Source: Sipunculus nudus (taxonomy: Eukaryota > Annelida > Sipuncula > Golfingiida > Sipunculidae). Taken from it: a DNA stretch of 64,000 bases. The translations under genes were made by a program, and so were the position numbers. The notes beneath the pieces were generated by a model. The model saw only the letters and a list, made by a program, of their open reading frames with translations, was not told the DNA's origin and ran no database searches. Positions within the stretch are counted from its first letter, which is position 1; each line of letters begins with the position of its first letter. Positions 57,361 through 64,000 of the stretch are shown here, piece by piece. The stretch lies in contig CM049321.1 in assembly GCA_026874595.1 (NCBI GenBank), positions 6,064,979-6,128,978 on the forward strand, read 5' to 3'.

Positions 57361-59040
57361 CACACAATGAAGTCGGAGAGTCCTGTGACATTGCCCTTTG
57401 ACCTTGTGATGTAAAAAATTGAAGGACCTTCCCCTTTTAGCAGGTGAGGCATGTGTGGAGGAAGTAAAGTTTGAAAATGTTTGCCTTAAAATGCATCACA
57501 ATGTATTTAAAGATGTGGTTCCTGTGACAATTACCTTTGATATCATGACCCTAAAGTGTACATAGTTTTAGTATAGTGATTATAGATGTAAAAGTCCAGT
57601 TTGAAACCAATTTGTTAATCCAAATATATGTTACCATCCAGAAACTAATTTGTGAACAGCTGGCCATAAATGTGTGACTATGAGCTTTGATCCAGTGAAA
57701 CCAAATCAACATGCATCTTCCCGTATTGCTTGGTGAGCTATATGTACAAGATAGTAGATTTTGATGTAATGTTCGGTTTAAAATGCATCGATAATCTTTT
57801 TAAAGATGTGGTTCTGGTAACTTTGACCTTTGATCTCATGGCCAAAAAAATCAAAATACTGGTAACTTCAGCATCTCTATGCAATGGACCAGAATGGCCA
57901 TTTGTATATTTTCTAGATAGTTACAGTTGATATGAAAAGCCTGTGCACAAAATATTTGTAGATAAACATCATTTAAATGTAATTGATTTTCTTATATTCA
58001 ATACCTCATAATGGACCCTTGGCATCTTCTTTATTCAAAATTTAGCCTGGGAATATTATTACGTAACGTTTACCGCTTTTTGTATTGGTATAAACGAAAA
58101 ATATGCCTTTGTAATTTTCAATATGTAACGTTCAACAATTTAAAGGACCGTTCCCTTTACACACTGAAAATCATCTGATGGCTCAGATTTATTTTATTTA
58201 AGTCATTGATCACTCACTTCAAGGTAATACGTCTGTTATTTCACAGAATTCGGTCCAAACATAATTGTATTTGAAGTAATTGTAATAACAATTGCTTTTT
58301 ATAAAAGTATTTTTTAAATTGTAATCGATTAAATTTTCTAGTTCACAATAATAATTGTAATTGCTATCCATTGCTTTTGAAAAGTAATGGTTTGAACAAT
58401 AACTTTTCAATTATTTTTTGTGTAATTGTCTCATGTGAATAATTCTGTCAAACTTCCAAAGTTATTGAACCATGCCTGCTTGTTCCTCGTGTACTAAGAC
58501 ACATATGCATTTTAAATAATATATTTATTAATTCAGGCTACTGGATAATTTCGACTGAATTAAAAAATGTTCCATCAAATAAATTCATAAATTTAGACTT
58601 TGGGTTACCTTCGGTTAACTGAAATCAACTACAAATAAAATGATAAATTTTAATAATTTAAGCAATGATATATTTTTTTAAGAAAACCCCTGAAGAAGGC
58701 AAGTTTTAAAATATTAAAACAGTCTAACAAAATTAGTCGCCTATTGTTGACAATATTATAAAAAAAATATTTTAATTGACTCGTACACTTCTCCAAAGAG
58801 CATGGAAAATTACTTGCAAACAAAAGATATGCAAAGATTTTAAACTTCTTTTGAAATCAAGAAAATATATGAAATTTATTATATACATGAACATGGAGAA
58901 ACAACTGTTTTTAAAAGATAATCTAAAATCGTAGGGCTTTATCGATTTCAAGATAGGGGAGGGGGGTATGTAAAACCGTTTTCAGACCTCTCCCACCAAC
59001 TTAATATGAAGACGGAGGTAATCTGAAAAAAAAAACACAT
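57360..59040. repeat. Dispersed repeat, copy 2 (TGACC motifs plus GTAATTG-rich tail)
   Basis: Direct-orientation partner of 23500-25090. It contains two diverged units of the 41.2-kb type array (GCCCTTTGACCTTGTGATG near 57390, TTGACCTTTGATCTCATGG near 57822), a stretch rich in GTAATTG and its complement (58255-58400), and the GACTCGTACACTT landmark near 58778. A similar GTAATTG-type stretch recurs near 60050-60180. Confidence 0.6.
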
Positions 59041-60360
59041 GGACTCTCTCTCTTTCCTTTCAAGTTTTATTCTTTGAAATGGTTCTAAGTACGAGTATTC
59101 ATAGTAAATGGGTATTGGTTTATTATATTACGAAACCAGAAATGTGATCTTGTAAAAAAAATGAAAGAAGAAAGACATAAGATATTGGTTTGATGACTGA
59201 ACGTCTTGACTTATGAATATGCGTTATACAGCCACCAGGCGGTGTACGCAATATGTATATATTCAGCTTACTGAACGCGACCGGTGCACGTTTATCTTCA
59301 TTCAGTAGAGGAGTAAGCAGAACGTATATGGAACAGATACCATTATATGTTAAGGATAAAACACTTTAAGTCAAGTATTTATATCATGTCTATTATGTGT
59401 ATATGTCCCTTAAAATATAATTCCACAAGGTGCAAGATATACTTTGTCTTAGTCGCCGTTTGCTGGTTTGTCTGTTGCAACTCTACTCAAATTTTAAGTG
59501 AATGAAAGGTTTGATGATGTTTTTAGGATTCAGATAACGCCTACGGGACAACCGAATAAACTTATGAGGTAATCTGGATCACCATAACTTTCCTTTGAAG
59601 GATTCTATACCAAACAGCAATCAAGATCATTATCATTTAAATGCGTATTCGATGAAACGTTTTGTGTCACTTTTGACGGGGTGTAAGTAATAGTATATAA
59701 GTTGACACTGTCGACAGTGACTGTAAATGTCACATGATTGTAGAAGGCTTTGTTCTGGAATGCACAGTGACATTTGATTCAACCATAGGGTCGGAATAGT
59801 GACACACATTTGTCTCTGCTTTAAGTTATGCATTTCCAGTCCTTATGATTACTGCATATCAAAATATGATTAGGATGTTCAACACATATTATTCCGGATA
59901 TGCTTTCCCCTTAAATTCATTCATTAAAATTTAATTCAGTTATTAAATATGTTGAGACTGTTATACAATGTTAAGTGCTCAAACCAATCTCTAACTCAAT
60001 TGCTGTTCTTGCTTGAGGTAAATTGTCCTAAAACTTATTGCAATTTCCTTTAAAAGTAATCGTAACTGAAATTGACTGCTTTTCTTAAAACACAAAATTA
60101 ATTGTAATTGAAATCGTGTACTTTTAATAGTGACTGTATTTGTAATCATTTACTTGTACATACATAATTGTATTTGTGCCTAACTGTGCAGTTAACATGT
60201 TTTAAATCGTCACGACTGTTAGTTGAGAGTAAAGAGGACTCAGTATATATTCAATATCAGACGTACATACCAGATACCGATACCAGAAAGCTACTTATCT
60301 TTGAGTGTATGAAAAGCTAGCAAGGCTTTCCAGGTTTTCAGTCTTTTTTGTCCTGGATTT
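59041..60360. other. Intergenic, no gene seen
   Basis: Mixed DNA. A minus frame at 59633-59833 is unrecognised. GTAATTG-type sequence lies near 60050-60180. Confidence 0.4.
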
Positions 60361-60361
60361 T

Positions 60362-61060
60362 CTTAAGGAGCGACAGGTTTGTAACTAGGTACCCGTTGCC
60401 CACAAGGTGGCCAAAAATTGACACATCTCGCAATTACCTACAGATGCTTTTGCAGGTTTAACCGCAACGTTGGCACGCTTCGAGTGTTTTTACATGTTTG
60501 CCCCACGATTCCACATGTTCTAGCATGTCGTTTATGTGCAGATCACGTTCAACATGTCGCTGAACAGATTCCGCATCATGCTGGTAAATACTGCCTCTGC
60601 CGTCACTAATGCGAATGACATGATCCTGAACTGGTAATGTCCGGCAGGCGTCACGAATGCCGCTTTGTCTCAAGATTTCTCCGACATCGGAATGATCGAG
60701 TAGCCTTTCGTCAGGTCGATAAGGGTAAAATACTTGTATTTGGTTTCCATCGTGAACAGTGTTTCCGTCTCCGGAATCGGTTCTGGATCAAAAACGACAG
60801 ATTGGTTTAACTTGCAGTAATCGATCACAATTTTGATCTATCCGTCCGGTTTACGTAGCATAATACAAAGTAACGCAAAACTTCACTCCGTTTTCTCGAT
60901 TATGCCTAACTATAACATCTCATTGATTCTCGAACGCATCGTCTCTGTCAACTCAAACGGAACATGATACGGTTTCGACTTCACCGGGTGAATATTATAT
61001 TCGATGACATCGGTGAGTTTTGGGACATCTGTTAATATTTCCCCGTACTCTTTCAATAGA
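60362..61060 (-). pseudogene. Reverse transcriptase remnant (element 3)
   Basis: The minus strand gives LTDVPKLTDVIEY and KSKPYHVPFELTETMRS, matching LTDIPKKTHVIEC and RSKPYPVSYALNETMR of element 1. It continues with LNQSVVFDPEPIPETETLFT, an IDLTKGYSI stretch with the palm aspartate, and AFVTPAGHYQFRIMSFALV, where the usual FGL is FAL. The FIDD box is destroyed. The remnant is truncated before the thumb. Confidence 0.75.
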
Positions 61061-61369
61061 TCGTGTATCTCTCACTGTTATCACTTGCCTAGCTCGGCAT
61101 TAACTTGTACGTCACGCTCATTTTGGTTGGGCACCATTGATGGTAACCACACGTGGGGGAGTTTCGTCTACTTCCTCGAGGTTTATTTCTCCTACAAAGA
61201 GAGATTGGTTTCACAATCCGGATTATCCGGTTCTTGTTCGGTTTCATTTGTTTTCAAGGCAACCCTCTCTAGACACGCCGAGGATCAGCTTTTGTCTTAT
61301 TTATGGGAAACTGCCTGCAAAATCGACGTACATCCCCTCCTAATCGAATTGGAACTAACATGACCGTCT

Positions 61370-61490
61370 GTTAGGTCTATGCCATGATGGCCCGCCATAA
61401 TTGCTTCGTTGTCCATCATCATAAGTCCGTTATGGCTGGGGTACCTCAATCCATGATCCATCCGGATCACCGCGTTTATCCCGCGTAATA
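61370..61490 (-). pseudogene. Integrase zinc-domain remnant (element 3)
   Basis: The minus translation shows MMMDNEAIMAGHHGIDLTDG. It aligns with VMKMGHEAFMVNHQGVDRT of element 2, with the first histidine changed to asparagine and the second kept. It lies between protease and RT. Confidence 0.5.
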
Positions 61491-61816
61491 TGGACTAAGA
61501 AATCCTTCTTAATCTAAAATGTGCTATCAGTTCTATTAGCAGATTTGACAAGCTTCCAGTATGAATCTAAAGACTGATCTTCTTATTGCGCTTGTTAAAA
61601 TTCGGCCTGACTTACATCAGCGACTGGACTAGCGAGATATCAATTTCGTGTCAGCGGTTTCCACTTACTAGCAACGGCACGTGGCGACTCGTCATTGTAA
61701 GACACTTTGTCTGATTTCGGTCAGACTTCCACGTAGGATTAGGATCGTATGGATCCCGCACTCATGATACATGTTCAAGAGCTAAGTCGCAAAAGGCTTC
61801 TTCGACTACCATCGTC

Positions 61817-62014
61817 TCAATAGTTAAAAAAAATAGGACATTCTACATTAGTCACCGCCACAGGAAATGACCGACACTCAACGTTGTGTCCGATGAATTG
61901 GCCAGGCCCCACGTAAGTCACATATACCTCTGCTAAAGAGCAACCGGAATTGCGTAACACCATGGCTGTCTTGCCGTTAAATAACCCCTTACGAATGGCT
62001 AAAGCGCTACCCAC
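61817..62014 (-). pseudogene. Aspartic protease remnant (element 3)
   Basis: A 65-codon open frame carries AIRKGLFNGKTAMVLRNSGCS. In this position Ty3/gypsy proteases have D-T/S-G; here it reads N-S-G, so the catalytic aspartate is lost. Element 2 keeps RDSGCS at the same place. Confidence 0.6.
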
Positions 62015-62249
62015 CTCTTCTAGAGCAGTAAATCCGAATAACTGACCCTATTAATCCGAATCCGGATTAACGGGACCTAGGGTTTTGGATTCTTATTCCA
62101 TAACTATCGTTGTCATCGACTCGGATTTACTCTTTGGTTAAGCCACCGACTAGTTCTTGGTTTAGCCTCATGCTGTCCAACAACTGAGTGCAACGCTTGT
62201 TGGGTAGCACTGGTCTGTTTATATTCAAACAGAAAAAGCATCTTTAAGC

Positions 62250-63120
62250 TTCTGATGTCCTAACTGCTTGTTCTAGTGATACGCGTTCTAAATAACGTCT
62301 TTCTCCCGGCTGAGTTGCTTTCTGGCCTGCACGGGGAGCACTTCTACGGGGATTCGCCGTAAAATTGTGTAAGCCGTGGGCCTCCGTAAACCTTTCAGTC
62401 TCTCTTTCAAAATCACATAAATATCTTTGCTCTGCAACAGTTCAAATACCGTTCACGCATCAGCAAGTTAACTAAGAGATTGAATTCATTGCCTATACTT
62501 GCCATCTCCATCCAATGGTCAAGGATTCAACTAACCTTTACCGCGAACTTACCGGGAGTTTTACCACGCTCTGGCCGACATGTACGAAACTTTAGCTTAA
62601 CGTAGCTCATGGTTCATGGTTCAAGTATCAAGCGCTTTTCTACGCAACAAATGACTTGGGTACACAGCCCTTCTATCAAGCTCGTAGTTCTGACACAGCG
62701 CTAAATGCCCAGAAAGCTCTAGAAACACGTCCACTTTCTCATGCTGCTCGTCGAACAGAGGGAGCTTGTTGGGTACTCCTCATTTGTTTAATATCGCACT
62801 CTTCGCCACTGAATGCTTATTTCAATTTCAGCCTTTCTATCTCGTGAACCCTCGCTTCGCATTCTTGTTCTGTCTCACGCTGTTCACGTTCTAGCACCGT
62901 CTGCCTTGGCCCATCGTCACGCTCGTTGTCTTTCCGCTGCTTGACTTCTAAAGCCTCCACACACTTGCTAACAAACCCCTGCAGAGATCGTCCTTGCACC
63001 CTAATGTTTGCACATATTCGGCAATGGACTTCAACAGCTTCATGGTAACGGATTTATCAACCGACCATGCAATTGAACCGCGTAACATACACAAAAATCT
63101 GCAAACGTAAACAGTAATCA
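62250..63120 (-). pseudogene. Gag remnant (element 3)
   Basis: The minus frame at 62817-62999 is highly charged, with a coiled-coil-like run of E, R and K. It aligns with the gag of element 2 near 22000. Stops and frame shifts interrupt it. The zinc knuckle expected near 62210 is degraded. Confidence 0.5.
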
Positions 63121-63496
63121 CCGACAAAGCAAACCGATGGAATCCTTACAATCACACGTGGGTACGGTAAGCGTAAGCGCCATGTCCTGTCAGTTGATGA
63201 CAAGCTGTCGATCCTTGCAAGACTTGACACGGGTACTTCGCCAGCTGACCTCACCAGTTAATTTAACGTCGACGGATCTACGGTCAGCAAAATTACTTTA
63301 TTTTTCATTTTTTTTTAATAGAACTGCGAACACAAACTTGTTTACTTGTGCATTCAACCGATCCACTGGCTTGTAATTTCAATAAAAATACAGTACATGT
63401 ACAAAAGTTTCCGTAGTTTACCTATCTGCCGATTGATGGCAGCACTTTCGAGGTCATGGCAAGTCATTCCAGTTATCATGGCAGTGACATGATGCA

Positions 63497-63507
63497 GGTT
63501 CGATACC
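63497..63507 (+). promoter_or_regulatory. Isolated tRNA-type B box
   Basis: GGTTCGATACC matches the RNA polymerase III B-box consensus GGTTCGANNCC exactly. No convincing A box or cloverleaf was found within 80 bases upstream, so this may be a SINE fragment or chance. Confidence 0.25.
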
Positions 63508-63519
63508 GATTGTTTCTAG

Positions 63520-64000
63520 CGCAGGGCTGTTCACTATAATTATATTATTATATTATAATGTTTTCTGTATGATACATTATTTAAATCGACCGAAAACTAA
63601 CAATATATTGTCACACGTTTATCATGGGCTAGCTTAATCAATTCGAGTCGTTCAGTATCCGGTTATGTAGCGAACATGGTGGTAATCACGGTGATTACCA
63701 GAGCAATTTCATGCGAAATCATTCATTTGAACGATCGTTCAACCGAAGAAACAGCTTGTCCGCGGGGCGTTTGAATAAACGACGCTCTAATCCCCGCCAG
63801 ATTGCCTGTCCGTCCTCAAAATGCGTTATTAGCTCTAAAGTCCTTTTTAGAGAAATCACTTCCTGAGACGACTATTTAGACACCACATGTCAGCTTTCTC
63901 CACTGTGACATATGCAGACCTGCCTCTGGACTGCTAAGCAGGCACTTCCCTCCCCGAACGCTGAAACGGGCCCTCCTTATCAATGCTATCCAAACAATCC
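63520..64000. other. Intergenic, no gene seen
   Basis: Short AT stretch at 63537-63560, then moderately GC-rich sequence to the end of the window with no recognised feature. Confidence 0.4.

Larger units (their letters stand above)
60362..63120 (-). mobile_element. Decayed Ty3/gypsy element 3: gag, protease, integrase N-terminus, then RT
   Basis: Minus-strand order is gag (about 63120-62250), protease (about 62014-61820), integrase zinc domain remnant (about 61490-61370), pre-RT linker and RT (about 61060-60362). The integrase core and C-terminal part are missing between 61370 and 61060, and RNase H is missing after 60362. Even so, integrase sequence lies between protease and RT, as in elements 1 and 2. 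Stops and frameshifts are frequent. No LTRs were identified. Confidence 0.7.

Noticed and set aside
1-64000. CRISPR arrays, rRNA genes, bacterial operons
   Set aside because: None seen. Introns, LINEs, LTR elements and MITEs show a eukaryotic nuclear sequence.

Overview
This window is a piece of a eukaryotic, intron-bearing, AT-rich genome, probably a lophotrochozoan and most likely a mollusc. The evidence is GT-AG introns in a gene for a secreted von Willebrand type D (VWD) protein, a Ty3/gypsy lineage with unusual gene order, non-LTR (LINE) elements, a hAT-type MITE, long TA microsatellites, and a dispersed repeat built on TGACCTTTGACC. The taxon is inference; no ribosomal or mitochondrial marker is present. 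There are no bacterial operons, CRISPR arrays or convincing tRNA genes.

Layout. Positions 1140-8330 and 26245-33000 are the two arms of a broken inverted duplication. Each arm carries a matching TATA promoter and short 5'UTR exon, at 2647-2709 on the minus strand and 32600-32663 on the plus strand. The right-hand promoter fits as the start of the plus-strand VWD gene. The left-hand one predicts a paralogue running leftwards out of the window. Between the arms lie duplicated Tigger-like transposase tails (10.5 and 14 kb), a dead LINE (12-13.2 kb), and a decayed IN-before-RT Ty3/gypsy element (16.6-23.1 kb) that holds a nearly identical 1.46-kb direct repeat. A second LINE (29.4-32.4 kb, minus) sits only in the right arm.

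The VWD locus spans about 32.6-54.0 kb. One coherent model is: 5'UTR exon, signal-peptide exon 34184-34226, 27-nt micro-exon 44811-44837, VWD exon A 45299-45531, exon B 47915-48129, exon C 48777-48875, 23-nt exon D 49553-49575. All phases agree across these six coding exons, giving 213 codons so far; the 3' end is not found. Around it lie a dead copy of exon A (34733-34964), a second and divergent exon A (39984-40216), and a second exon B (53819-54012). The phases allow the second A and B to be joined to each other or to the signal exon, but not to be included in line with the first set. The locus therefore looks like interleaved, phase-locked cassettes or nested paralogous genes, made by local segment duplication that is still visible in the introns.

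The right end (54.4-63.1 kb) holds two more minus-strand Ty3/gypsy copies. One has a fully open 719-codon frame running integrase C-terminal half, reverse transcriptase, RNase H. The other is decayed and shows gag, protease, integrase N-terminus, then reverse transcriptase. With the copy at 16.6-23.1 kb this gives three elements with integrase before reverse transcriptase, the order known from Gmr1-like elements. The remaining sequence is intron or intergenic DNA with dispersed repeats, microsatellites and homopolymer runs. All boundaries and identities were judged by eye.
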